Positions 1 through 6,767 of a DNA stretch of 7,818 bases are shown in pieces (the first letter of the stretch is position 1; each line of letters starts with the position of its first letter). The notes under the pieces are model-generated. The model was not told the origin of the DNA. It saw only the letters and a program-made list of their open reading frames with translations, and did no database searches. The translations under genes and the position numbers were made by a program. The stretch comes from an uncultured Sutterella sp. (lineage in GTDB: Bacteria > Pseudomonadota > Gammaproteobacteria > Burkholderiales > Burkholderiaceae_F). The stretch is taken from the NCBI GenBank assembly GCA_905206345.1, contig CAJLGW010000077.1:1-7818 (forward strand), written 5' to 3'.

Positions 1-139
1 ATTGCAAAAAATCCGCCCAAAGAGCCAATCCGCCCCAAGGCGAGACGTTGTCAGCTTCAGAAAAGCTAATCTGATAGCGTTGAGTGGTCACCACAACCTC
101 CGTCGGCGCTTTCGTTCGGAAAATTCCCTTTATTATCAA
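1..139 (-). CDS. IS1380-like transposase, N-terminal part only (runs off the left edge)
   Basis: Reading the minus strand leftwards from about 139, a frame stays open to the edge of the window. Its last part reads TTQRYQISFSEADNVSPWGG followed by LALWADFLQ. A short variable start, then a beta-strand-like stretch, then a '(S/T)PxGGL..(F/W)ADFL' block is how I remember the N-termini of IS1380-family DDE transposases. The family call is from memory of the motif; the catalytic DDE residues lie outside the window. There is no in-frame ATG. The first in-frame stop upstream is at 173-175, so the start must be non-ATG (TTG at 137-139 is one candidate), or the original ATG is lost (ACG at 113-115 sits about nine bases after a GGGA). 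Either the gene uses an unusual start or the copy is damaged. It transcribes away from gltS, whose terminator lies between them. Confidence 0.6.
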   Translation of the reverse strand, partial: MIIKGIFRTKAPTEVVVTTQRYQISFSEADNVSPWGGLALWADFLQ

Positions 140-152
140 TAACCTGCCATTG

Positions 153-182
153 CATTTTCTAATGGAATCCCATTAGAAAATG
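153..182. repeat. 13-bp perfect inverted repeat (hairpin)
   Basis: CATTTTCTAATGG (153-165) is exactly complementary to CCATTAGAAAATG (170-182), with a 4-base loop. It lies just upstream of the IS1380-like transposase frame and outside any gene. It has no U-tract on either side, so it is a weak candidate for a terminator. It may belong to the end of the insertion sequence or be an independent palindromic repeat. The other end of the element is outside the window, so terminal repeats cannot be compared. Confidence 0.75.
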
Positions 183-195
183 ATACATTAAATCC

Positions 196-216
196 TTTCC
201 CAATGTCTATTGGAAA
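196..216. repeat. Second, imperfect inverted repeat next to the 153-182 hairpin
   Basis: TTTCCCAAT and ATTGGAAA face each other around a 4-base loop, forming eight pairs with one bulged C. The right arm (ATTGGAAAAT) resembles the right arm of the neighbouring hairpin (ATTAGAAAAT). The two hairpins may therefore be related copies. Confidence 0.4.
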
Positions 217-225
217 ATCTGGGAT

Positions 226-257
226 AAATAAGGAAGGTCATCAAACCTTCCTTATTT
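226..257 (-). terminator. Hairpin terminator after gltS
   Basis: A 13-bp perfect stem (226-238 with 245-257) closes a 6-base loop. It starts 14 bases past the gltS stop codon. The base of the stem is A/T-rich, and on the minus strand it ends TTATTTAT, a poor but usable U-rich tail. It also insulates gltS from the insertion-sequence side. Confidence 0.7.
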
Positions 258-271
258 CAAAAGCACCGCAA

Positions 272-1495
272 TTAAAGCGTTCCAAACCAAGTAATGGTCA
301 GCGCATTGATAAAGTCAATCAGGAACGCTCCCACGAGACTGACCACCAACCAAGCCTTCGGATTGTGACCATACTTTTCACCCAAACCCTGCATATTGGT
401 TAAACCCGTCGATGTGGAGCCCATACAGAAACCACAGCCCCCCACCGTTAACATTACGGCATCGTAATTGCGACCGAAGAGATTAAAGAGCACGCCCCAG
501 GCAAAAGCTAACAAAAGAGCCAATTGGCACAACCAGATCGTCAGAAGCGGTAAAGCTAAGTGAACCAATTCGTTGAGCTTTAAGCTCACGATGGCCATTG
601 TCACAAAAAGAGCTAAGGAGATTTCTGCGATGGCGTTCGTTGCCTTATCGTTTTCATTGAAAAAGCCGAAGTAGTCACTTACGTTACGGAAGAGGGCCGC
701 TGCGATCATGGAGCCGATATAAACGGGGAGTGTAAGGTAAGCTCCCAATTCTTCAGAGATGAGTTTGCCCATACTCATACAGATGAGAATCACCGTCAAG
801 GCTTTCAGAATATCAGAGGTCCAAGAGCGACCGTCTTTGTGCAAATCCTCCGGATCGACATTGGTGGTTTGGCTGATTTCTTTGCGCGTCATATCAGGGG
901 TTTTCACCTTGTAACGCTTAATCAACCATTCACCGATCGGTCCGCCGATCAATAAGGAGTTTGTCATGGCAAGCGTTGCCGAAGTAATAGCAACGGCGGT
1001 AGCGCCCGTAAGCCCATAGGTTTGCTCAAAGTAAGGGCCAAAAGCAGCAGAGGTACCCAAGCCACCCATCAAGGAAACAGAGCCCACCATGATCCCATAT
1101 TGGGGATTAATGCCTAAAAGTGTTGCCACGCTCATCCCCAAGACGTTTTGCATAATGGTTAAACCCGTAACGGCCGCTAAGAAAAACGCCAGCATGATGC
1201 CACCTTTACGCACCACTTTAATACTGGCCATCAAGCCGATAGTCGTGAAAAAGGCGATCATGAGTTGCTTTTGCATTGTGGGATCAAAGGTCACACGAGC
1301 GATGTCAAAGCCTTGTAAAAGCGATAACGTGACGGCAATGATAATACCGCCTACAACGGGGGAAGCAACGGAGAGGCGTTGAAGTACTGAGACTTTTTTC
1401 TTCATCCAGGCACCGAAATAATAGACAAGCGCGGCAATGGTCAGAGCTTCTAAACTGCCGAAGTGGATGGTCAAAATATCGGTAGCGGGCGTCAT
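272..1495 (-). CDS. gltS: Sodium/glutamate symporter GltS
   Basis: Inner-membrane carrier of the ESS (GltS) family, which takes up glutamate with sodium ions. The 407 residues are close to the roughly 400 of E. coli GltS. The protein is hydrophobic throughout and has two halves, each with a glycine-rich re-entrant loop. The first loop reads GGLGTSAAFGP at residues 144-154; the second reads GGCGFCMGSTSTGLTNMQ at 352-369. Both match the family's GGxG loops. A polar cytoplasmic linker of about 35 residues (195-228) divides the halves. The start is the first ATG after an untranslated leader; no clear Shine-Dalgarno sequence precedes it. It is monocistronic: a terminator of the upstream operon lies about 84 bases before it and its own terminator lies downstream. 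The first loop has Leu146 where I recall His in E. coli (GGHGT), so substrate preference could differ. Family call is firm; glutamate itself is inferred. Confidence 0.93.
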   Translation of the reverse strand: MTPATDILTIHFGSLEALTIAALVYYFGAWMKKKVSVLQRLSVASPVVGGIIIAVTLSLLQGFDIARVTFDPTMQKQLMIAFFTTIGLMASIKVVRKGGIMLAFFLAAVTGLTIMQNVLGMSVATLLGINPQYGIMVGSVSLMGGLGTSAAFGPYFEQTYGLTGATAVAITSATLAMTNSLLIGGPIGEWLIKRYKVKTPDMTRKEISQTTNVDPEDLHKDGRSWTSDILKALTVILICMSMGKLISEELGAYLTLPVYIGSMIAAALFRNVSDYFGFFNENDKATNAIAEISLALFVTMAIVSLKLNELVHLALPLLTIWLCQLALLLAFAWGVLFNLFGRNYDAVMLTVGGCGFCMGSTSTGLTNMQGLGEKYGHNPKAWLVVSLVGAFLIDFINALTITWFGTL

Positions 1496-1578
1496 AAGTA
1501 AATAAGAAAAAAGATTTGTAGACGAATCGAACTGTACCCGTTACCTAGGTGAAAGCATATAGGGGAAAACTCGCTCAC
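1496..1578 (-). promoter_or_regulatory. gltS leader and promoter region with a near-perfect palindrome
   Basis: This 83-base gap between the operon terminator and gltS must hold the gltS promoter. I see no pair of hexamers good enough to place it. The 8-base palindrome ACCTAGGT (1543-1550) extends to 12 bases with one mismatched pair, about 45 bases before the start codon. It could be an operator, but this is speculative. Confidence 0.3.
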
Positions 1579-1611
1579 AAAAAAGAAAAGTCCTGAATTT
1601 TTTCAGGACTT
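1579..1611 (-). terminator. Rho-independent terminator of the prmB-ABC-F operon
   Basis: AAGTCCTGAA (1588-1597) pairs perfectly with TTCAGGACTT (1602-1611) around a TTTT loop. On the minus strand the stem is followed by TTTCTTTTTTG, a clear U-tract. It begins 7 bases after the stop codon of the last gene of the operon. Confidence 0.9.
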
Positions 1612-1618
1612 AACGAAG

Positions 1619-2422
1619 TTATTGGGCGGTTTTTTCAAAGAACCCTAAGGGTCTTAACTCTTCATCGTAGTAGATTGCCATGGGGGCCGAAACCGTAATG
1701 GTATTCATGATGGCGTATTTGCTCACGATGGCGTCTTCAGCTTTCAAAGGATCAGACGTGGTCAAAGGAGCTTGAGCACAAGTCCACATAAAGCCGATAA
1801 AGCACATCAAAGCAATCAAGAGATTCGTCCATTGGGTGCCTTGCCACAAGTTCCAACGAGAGATGATGGAAGCTAAACGGAACCAAAGCGCAACGAAGAT
1901 GACGCCTACTAAAATACCGATCACCACATCGGTGACAATCGGGTAGTGGTTCCAAAATTGACCTAACATCTCAAAAGGAGCGGCCTTGAAGGCTTCCCAC
2001 TCAGGAGCGCCGAAACCGTGACCGGTCGTATTGATGTAGTGAAGGTTGGCCACGTTGGATAAATAAAACCAACCGAAAACGTGAGCTACAAACACGGTCA
2101 TGAGTTTGCAGCAGTAGCGATAAACGGCACCGCCTACAATGCTCACGGCAGCAAAAAAGAGGCCCGGCAGTATTGCAAGATAGGCAAACTTCGCATCAAA
2201 GCGCAGGCTTGCTTTCCACATTTCGATGTAGTCATCTCGGTGAACAACGCTATCCAAGGGCGTTTGTGTCACAAAGATTTCCAATAAGAGCTCACGGAAA
2301 ATAAAGCCAATAGCAAAAAAGAGCAAGCCCATGATCATCAAAGAGTAGGCGAGCACCAAGCCTTTGGCTAATCGATTTTCAGGCTCCAAAATCGGAGGAA
2401 TGTCAGGAAGAAAAGATTTCAT
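1619..2422 (-). CDS. Five-helix membrane protein resembling the membrane half of MdoB/LtaS-type transferases
   Basis: A 267-residue inner-membrane protein with about five hydrophobic helices: 19-42, 78-98, 106-126, 162-184 and 199-216. A loop carries WKASLRFD (69-76) just before helix 2, and another carries FWNHYPI (156-162) before helix 4. This order (LRFD motif, helices, then '..xYPv') resembles the N-terminal membrane domain of MdoB/OpgB and LtaS-like phosphoglycerol or phosphoethanolamine transferases. In those a periplasmic sulfatase-fold domain follows; here the protein stops about 50 residues after the last helix and a terminator follows at once. The family call is inference from motif layout, with no catalytic residues to confirm it. 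I chose ATG 2422 rather than the in-frame ATG at 2515, which would overlap the ABC-F gene by 80 bases. From 2422 the gap to the preceding stop is 13 bases, with AAAGAGAA as a weak ribosome site. Last gene of the prmB operon. Confidence 0.7.
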   Translation of the reverse strand: MKSFLPDIPPILEPENRLAKGLVLAYSLMIMGLLFFAIGFIFRELLLEIFVTQTPLDSVVHRDDYIEMWKASLRFDAKFAYLAILPGLFFAAVSIVGGAVYRYCCKLMTVFVAHVFGWFYLSNVANLHYINTTGHGFGAPEWEAFKAAPFEMLGQFWNHYPIVTDVVIGILVGVIFVALWFRLASIISRWNLWQGTQWTNLLIALMCFIGFMWTCAQAPLTTSDPLKAEDAIVSKYAIMNTITVSAPMAIYYDEELRPLGFFEKTAQ

Positions 2423-2435
2423 TTTTCTCTTTAGG

Positions 2436-4331
2436 TTAAATAATAGCTTCAATGGCTTCGGAGACTTCAAGCCAAGCCATTTCAAGTTCTTCAACAGCGG
2501 CAGCCACTTCGCCACGACGCTTTAACGTGTTGGCGACGTCGTCGGGATTGCCTTCATAAAAAGCAGAATCCGCTAACGTGGCGTCCAAGCCTTTTAATTC
2601 CGTATTGAGCGGATTGAGCTTATTTTCAATATCGGCAAGTTTCTTTTGCAAAGGCTTTTTCAATTGCGCAATGCGTTGACGCTCTTGGGCTGCTTGCTGA
2701 CGTGCTTCTTTTTTATTGGCGTTAGGCGTAACCGTTTCCGTTTTGGCTTTCGCGGCTGTCAAAGTGGCCTTACGAGACTCCAACACCAAAGCGGCATAGT
2801 CATCCAAGTCACCGTCAAAGTCTTTCACTTCGCCGTCATGAACGAGCATCAAGCGCTCCGTCGTTGCCGCCAACAAGTGACGATCGTGGGAAACGAGAAG
2901 AACGGAACCTTCGAAGGAAGACAGGGCCATTGTCAACGCTTCACGCGTTTCCATGTCCAAGTGGTTGGTCGGTTCGTCCAACACCAAAAGGTTTGGTTTA
3001 TCCCAAGCTAAAAGGGCTAAGGCAAGTCGGGCTTTTTCGCCACCGGAGAATGGACCGACGGGGCTAGAGGCCATGTCGCCCGAGAACTTAAAGCGACCCA
3101 AGAAGTCGCGAAGCACTTGCTCACGCTCTTCGGGAGCTTTACGACGCAAGTGTTGCAAAGGCGTCTCGTCTTCACGGAGTTGTTCAAGTTGGTGTTGGGC
3201 AAAGTAGCCGATTTGCAGGCCTTGACCGAAACGGAATTCTCCGTGCTGAACGGCTAATTCTTGGCAAATGCCTTTAATGAGCGTGGATTTACCCGCACCG
3301 TTAACCCCTAAAACACCAATACGTTCACCGGATCGAATCGAAAAGCTCACATTATTGAGAATGCGTTTTTCGCCATAGCCCAAGGCAACACTCTTGGCTT
3401 CAACCAAATGCTCGGGGCAGCGTTCCGGTTGCAAGAATTCAAAACGCCACTCACGCGTTGCACGTACAGGTTCCACTGCCTTTAAGCGTTCCAGCATTTT
3501 AATACGAGATTGGGCTTGACGGGCTTTGGTGGCTTTGTAGCGGAAGCGATCAATAAAGGCTTGCAAGTGAGCGCTTTCACGTTCATAAGCCTTGGCGGCA
3601 GCATCTTGTTGGCGCAAACGCTCAATGCGCATGGCTTCAAAGGCACTGTAGTTACCCGCATAGCGACGGATCGTATTGTCTTCAATCGACCAAATGGTGT
3701 TCACACTTCGGTCTAAGAATTCACGGTCGTGGCTAATGATGATGGTTGTAGCCTGTTGACGTTTAAGCCACGCTTCAAGCCAAATGACACTGTCCATGTC
3801 CAAATGGTTCGTGGGTTCGTCAAGAAGCAATAATTGGGCCGGACACATCAGTGCGCGTGCCAACGCCAAACGGTTGCGCCAACCGCCAGAGAAGTCTTTA
3901 ACGCGTTGAGACGTTGCGGCTTCGGTAAAGCCCAGACCGTGCAAAATGATTTTAGCCTGGGCTTCGATGGCACCTTCATTGAGTTCAGCCAACGTAGCAT
4001 GCGCTTGCGCTAACTCCATGTCGGTTTGAGCGTTGGCTAAGTCTTTACGTGCTTCAATTAAGGGGCCATGACCGCCGATAACCCAATCAATGGCAACTTC
4101 ATCAATGTTGTCGATGTCTTGGGCTACGTGACCGATTAAATGTTGTTCAGGGGCTTCAATATCGCCCGATTCAATCGGGGCATCGCCCAAAATGGCCGCC
4201 AAAAGAGAGGACTTGCCGCAACCATTGTTGCCCACAAGTCCGACACGTTCACCGGGGTTGGCTAAAAGCGTAGCGTTCGAGTACAAGACCCGAACGCCAC
4301 GCATTAAACTGATATCATGTAGACGAAGCAT
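2436..4331 (-). CDS. yheS: ABC-F family ATPase, YheS/Uup type
   Basis: A 631-residue soluble protein with two ATP-binding cassettes and no membrane segments, as in the ABC-F family. These bind ribosomes and relieve stalled or non-productive states rather than transport. First cassette: Walker A GNNGCGKS (34-41), signature FSGGW (147-151), Walker B LLLLDEPTNHLD (167-178), switch His201. Second: Walker A GVNGAGKS (342-349), signature FSGGEKAR (428-435), Walker B LLVLDEPTNHLD (448-459), switch His482. Between them lies the charged linker typical of the family (about 235-290, with RFRYKATKARQAQSR). The C-terminus (about 515-630) is a charged, probably coiled-coil region. All catalytic residues are intact. 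Layout and wording are closest to E. coli YheS as I remember it, but Uup and EttA are relatives, so the symbol is tentative. Its ATG overlaps the prmB stop by one base (TAATG), so the two are probably translationally coupled. Confidence 0.93.
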   Translation of the reverse strand: MLRLHDISLMRGVRVLYSNATLLANPGERVGLVGNNGCGKSSLLAAILGDAPIESGDIEAPEQHLIGHVAQDIDNIDEVAIDWVIGGHGPLIEARKDLANAQTDMELAQAHATLAELNEGAIEAQAKIILHGLGFTEAATSQRVKDFSGGWRNRLALARALMCPAQLLLLDEPTNHLDMDSVIWLEAWLKRQQATTIIISHDREFLDRSVNTIWSIEDNTIRRYAGNYSAFEAMRIERLRQQDAAAKAYERESAHLQAFIDRFRYKATKARQAQSRIKMLERLKAVEPVRATREWRFEFLQPERCPEHLVEAKSVALGYGEKRILNNVSFSIRSGERIGVLGVNGAGKSTLIKGICQELAVQHGEFRFGQGLQIGYFAQHQLEQLREDETPLQHLRRKAPEEREQVLRDFLGRFKFSGDMASSPVGPFSGGEKARLALALLAWDKPNLLVLDEPTNHLDMETREALTMALSSFEGSVLLVSHDRHLLAATTERLMLVHDGEVKDFDGDLDDYAALVLESRKATLTAAKAKTETVTPNANKKEARQQAAQERQRIAQLKKPLQKKLADIENKLNPLNTELKGLDATLADSAFYEGNPDDVANTLKRRGEVAAAVEELEMAWLEVSEAIEAII

Positions 4332-5251
4332 TAAGGCAACTCTTCTTTACGTAAGAGGAACACCATCTCTTCTTCAGCTTCCGTGGCTAACCACGTAAAG
4401 GGTAAGCGCGGATAAGCTTCTTCACAAGCAGCACGACCGTCGCCCACTTCAACCACTAATACACCCTTGGGGGTCAAGTGAGAAGACGCTTCAGCCAACA
4501 TACGACGAACGATATCCAAACCGTCGTCACCGGCACCCAAAGCTAAGGCCGGTTCATGTTGGTACTCGCCCGGAAGGTTATTCATGGCTTCGGTCGTCAC
4601 ATACGGGGGATTGGAAATAATCACATCGTATTGGCGGTCGGGGATTGCATTAAAGAGATCGCTTTCAATCAATTCGATGCGATCTTCTAAGCCATATTCG
4701 GCAACGTTGATTTTGCCCACCTCTAATGCGTCTTTGCTGATATCAACGCAATCGATTTTGGCATTGGGGAAGGCTTCAGCGGCCAAAATGCCCAAACAGG
4801 CAGAGCCCGTGCAGAGGTCCAACACGCGCGTAACGCGTTCGGCATTGGGAACCCACGGGGCCAATTCATCTTTTAAGAGTTCGGCGATATAGGAGCGAGG
4901 AATCAAAACACGCTCATCGCAATAGAATTGGTGATCAACCAACCAAGATTCTTTCAAAATGTAGGGCATCGGAAGCTTTTCGACGGCGCGCAAATGGATG
5001 CGTTCCAACAAAAGCTTTAATTCGGCGTTAGAGACACGGGCATCCCAGAAACGATCCAAATCCTCAAAGCCGAGTTTTAATGTGCGAGCTACCAGGAAGT
5101 AGGCTTCTTCATAAGCATTGGCACAGCCGTGACCGTAGAAAATCTTATGGGTTTCAAACTGCGTCATGGCGTAGCGAACCACGTCACGGATGGTTTGAAG
5201 GCGACATTGTTGGACTTCGTGATCGGTAATCATTTGGCAATCCCGTTTCAT
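4331..5251 (-). CDS. prmB: Ribosomal protein L3 N5-glutamine methyltransferase PrmB
   Basis: Cytoplasmic SAM-dependent methyltransferase that methylates a glutamine of ribosomal protein L3 during 50S assembly. At 306 residues it matches the family (about 310). A helical N-terminal domain (1-100) precedes the Rossmann-type domain. Visible motifs: RVLIPRS (114-120), where PrmB has S and the release-factor enzyme PrmC has RPET; SAM-binding DLCTGSACLGI (145-155); acidic residue of motif II in CVDIS (168-172); and catalytic NPPYV (214-218), which holds the substrate glutamine. EYQHEPALALGAGDDGLD follows at 229-246. It is the first gene of a three-gene operon. The start is uncertain: ATG 5251 has no ribosome site, whereas ATG 5233 (six residues shorter, beginning MITDHEV) has GGGA seven bases upstream. 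Pairing with an ABC-F gene gives two ribosome-related functions on one transcript. Confidence 0.93.
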   Translation of the reverse strand: MKRDCQMITDHEVQQCRLQTIRDVVRYAMTQFETHKIFYGHGCANAYEEAYFLVARTLKLGFEDLDRFWDARVSNAELKLLLERIHLRAVEKLPMPYILKESWLVDHQFYCDERVLIPRSYIAELLKDELAPWVPNAERVTRVLDLCTGSACLGILAAEAFPNAKIDCVDISKDALEVGKINVAEYGLEDRIELIESDLFNAIPDRQYDVIISNPPYVTTEAMNNLPGEYQHEPALALGAGDDGLDIVRRMLAEASSHLTPKGVLVVEVGDGRAACEEAYPRLPFTWLATEAEEEMVFLLRKEELP

Positions 5252-5323
5252 TGATAGAAAATAATGATGGCATTTTATCAGTTTTGGGCTTCAAAACACG
5301 GACTTAATTACTGTTGAGATAAC
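5252..5323 (-). promoter_or_regulatory. Leader region of the prmB operon
   Basis: This 72-base gap must carry the prmB promoter. On the minus strand TGATAAAAT is a possible -10 element, but no good -35 lies 16-18 bases before it. GTTTTG (5281-5286) and CAAAAC (5292-5297) form a 6-bp inverted repeat with a 5-base spacer just upstream of that hexamer, which could be a protein-binding site. Weak evidence. Confidence 0.3.
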
Positions 5324-5352
5324 AAAAAAGAGCCCGAAATTCGAGCTCTTTT
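5324..5352 (-). terminator. Terminator of the transporter/109-aa unit
   Basis: AAAAGAGC (5326-5333) pairs with GCTCTTTT (5345-5352), with extra CG pairing possible inside the loop. On the minus strand the stem runs into TTTTTTGTT. It begins 21 bases past the stop of the 109-aa gene and separates that unit from the prmB operon. Confidence 0.88.
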
Positions 5353-5373
5353 AGGCAAAATCTTCAATGAAGA

Positions 5374-5703
5374 TTATTTCTTCATGGAATCCAATGCCTT
5401 TTGAACGCTTTCTTGAGACGGACGGAAAGCCGTTAAGCGTTGTTGAACGACGGCAGCGGCTTGCGGCAACATCGTGTTGTAGCGATAGCCACCCTTCACC
5501 AACGTCTTCAAAACGGTAGCGAAGTCAAAGTAGCAATCTTCGCGGTTAAACTTGGCAGAGCGTTGCAAGCCCATGAAGTCGACCCAAGTAACGGTGTAGA
5601 CAATACCCTTGTCATTGACATCACAGTGCGTCACGGCAATGTTGTCACAAACCCAGACGTTGTTTTGCTCTTCGGCTTGTGCCGTTTCTTTCTTATCAGC
5701 CAT
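5374..5703 (-). CDS. Conserved-looking 109-aa protein of unknown function
   Basis: I do not recognise this protein. It is small, soluble and has no signal peptide or membrane segment. The first 14 residues are charged and probably disordered. Residues 15-60 look beta-rich (VWVCDNIAVTHCDV, then IVYTVTWVDFMG) with three cysteines (19, 27, 57). Residues 60-109 look helical and end in KK. It is very likely real: AAAGGA sits eight bases before the ATG, codon use matches its neighbours, and a terminator follows. It starts 35 bases after the stop of the EamA-type transporter and is probably co-transcribed with it. That linkage does not reveal a function, since the transporter's substrate is also unknown. 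Confidence 0.85.
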   Translation of the reverse strand: MADKKETAQAEEQNNVWVCDNIAVTHCDVNDKGIVYTVTWVDFMGLQRSAKFNREDCYFDFATVLKTLVKGGYRYNTMLPQAAAVVQQRLTAFRPSQESVQKALDSMKK

Positions 5704-5738
5704 GATGATGGTCCTTTCTATGTTTAATCGAAAATGTA

Positions 5739-6638
5739 TCAGGCGTTAGCGTTAGCTTCTTTAGCCTTGGCTTGCGCTTCGGTTTTCTTAGTGTAAATCG
5801 TTGCGAAGACGCCTGCAATCACAATCATAATCATACCGATTAAACCGTTCCATGTGATGTATTCGGCAAAGAAGATGAAGCTCATGCAAGCCGAGAACGG
5901 AATGGCAGAAAAGCCCAAGCAAGAACTCAAGAGCATATTGCCGTAGGCGTAAGAGCGCGTCGTACAGATTTGAGCAAGTGTGGCGCAAATGCCCATGCCG
6001 ACAAGGTAGGCGCCGGATTCAAGTGTGGGCATGTGCATGCCGCCTTGAAAGAGAAAAGCGCCCAAGAGTCCTGCGAGCGTACCGAAACTCGTGAAGTAAA
6101 ACACGATACGCCAGGAAGGTTCCTTTAAATTGCCCAATTCCTTGATTTGCCAGTAAACGATCAAGTCAATGAAGGCTACCAACAAACAAATCATGGCTGG
6201 GATGAGGTAACCGGCTTCAAAGGAGGGTTGTAAAACGGTGGTCACGCCGGTGAACCCGAAGAAAATGGCCAAAATAATGCCCCAGGGCGCAGATTCTTTA
6301 CGTAACCACGCCAAGATGATGAAGTTGGCGGCCATGAAAAGGGGGGTTGTGTAGATAAGTGTCATATTGGTGCCTAAGGGCATTTCACCGATCGTGAAAA
6401 ACCAAAGGACAACCGTTGAAGTCCCTAAAACAGAGCGGATGATGTGTCCGCCTAAATGCTCGGTCTTGAGACTTAAACCGTGACTGCGGACAAAGATTAA
6501 AATCGTGATAACACCGACCAAGGAGCGGTAAAACACCAATTCAAAGGTGCCGAAGTGACCGCTGCAGAGCTTGACGAAAACGGCCATCATTGAAAAAAGT
6601 GCCGCTGCCCCCAAGGCCCATAACGATTGTTTCATCAT
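5739..6638 (-). CDS. EamA/DMT-superfamily transporter
   Basis: A 299-residue inner-membrane protein with ten predicted helices in two EamA repeats (about 5-135 and 146-283). The first repeat has the typical FELVFYRSLVG (32-42) after the first helix and SVLGTSTVVLWFFTI near 69-83. Members of the drug/metabolite transporter superfamily export amino acids, nucleotides or other small metabolites; the sequence does not show which. The C-terminal tail (284-299) is a low-complexity run rich in K, A, E and N. The start is one of two adjacent ATGs (6638 or 6635); no strong ribosome site precedes either. It is the first gene of a two-gene unit with the 109-aa gene, and it is divergent from the 225-aa gene across a 129-base region. 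Confidence 0.9.
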   Translation of the reverse strand: MMKQSLWALGAAALFSMMAVFVKLCSGHFGTFELVFYRSLVGVITILIFVRSHGLSLKTEHLGGHIIRSVLGTSTVVLWFFTIGEMPLGTNMTLIYTTPLFMAANFIILAWLRKESAPWGIILAIFFGFTGVTTVLQPSFEAGYLIPAMICLLVAFIDLIVYWQIKELGNLKEPSWRIVFYFTSFGTLAGLLGAFLFQGGMHMPTLESGAYLVGMGICATLAQICTTRSYAYGNMLLSSCLGFSAIPFSACMSFIFFAEYITWNGLIGMIMIVIAGVFATIYTKKTEAQAKAKEANANA

Positions 6639-6682
6639 TTTTATGTGCTCAGTAAAAAGGAGAGTTGGAGAGTGACGGCGCT

Positions 6683-6711
6683 ATTCTAATCCTTTAACTC
6701 CTCCGTGTAAC
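6683..6711 (-). promoter_or_regulatory. Candidate promoter of the EamA-type transporter
   Basis: On the minus strand GTTACA (-35, 6706-6711) is followed after 17 bases by TAGAAT (-10, 6683-6688). These match the sigma-70 consensus at four and five of six positions. Transcription would begin near 6676 and leave a leader of about 40 bases. Found by eye only. Confidence 0.45.
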
Positions 6712-6721
6712 TTAGTATTAG
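6693..6721 (+). promoter_or_regulatory. Candidate promoter of the 225-aa gene
   Basis: TTTAAC (6693-6698) and TATTAG (6716-6721) are 17 bases apart and would start transcription near 6728, about 40 bases before the ATG at 6768. The hexamers are weak. The site overlaps the opposing transporter promoter, so the two would compete for polymerase if both are real. Confidence 0.3.
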
Positions 6722-6767
6722 CGATAAAGTGGCACAATATCATTGTTAACCATTTGTATTAATCACC

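Noticed and set aside
203..403. Plus-strand open frame of 66 codons
   Set aside because: It runs through the gltS terminator hairpin and antisense to the end of gltS; no ribosome site or recognisable motif.
1512..1548. A GTTCGATTCG run on the minus strand that resembles a tRNA T-loop
   Set aside because: The flanking bases do not form a five-pair T-stem, and there is no acceptor stem, anticodon arm or CCA end.
2423..2515. A longer N-terminus for the membrane protein, starting at the in-frame ATG at 2515
   Set aside because: It would overlap the ABC-F gene by 80 bases and add a lysine-rich stretch that mirrors the other frame. ATG 2422 gives normal operon spacing.
2646..3207. Several plus-strand open frames opposite the ABC-F gene
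   Set aside because: They lie antisense to highly conserved ATPase motifs and are arginine- and serine-rich shadows without their own signals.
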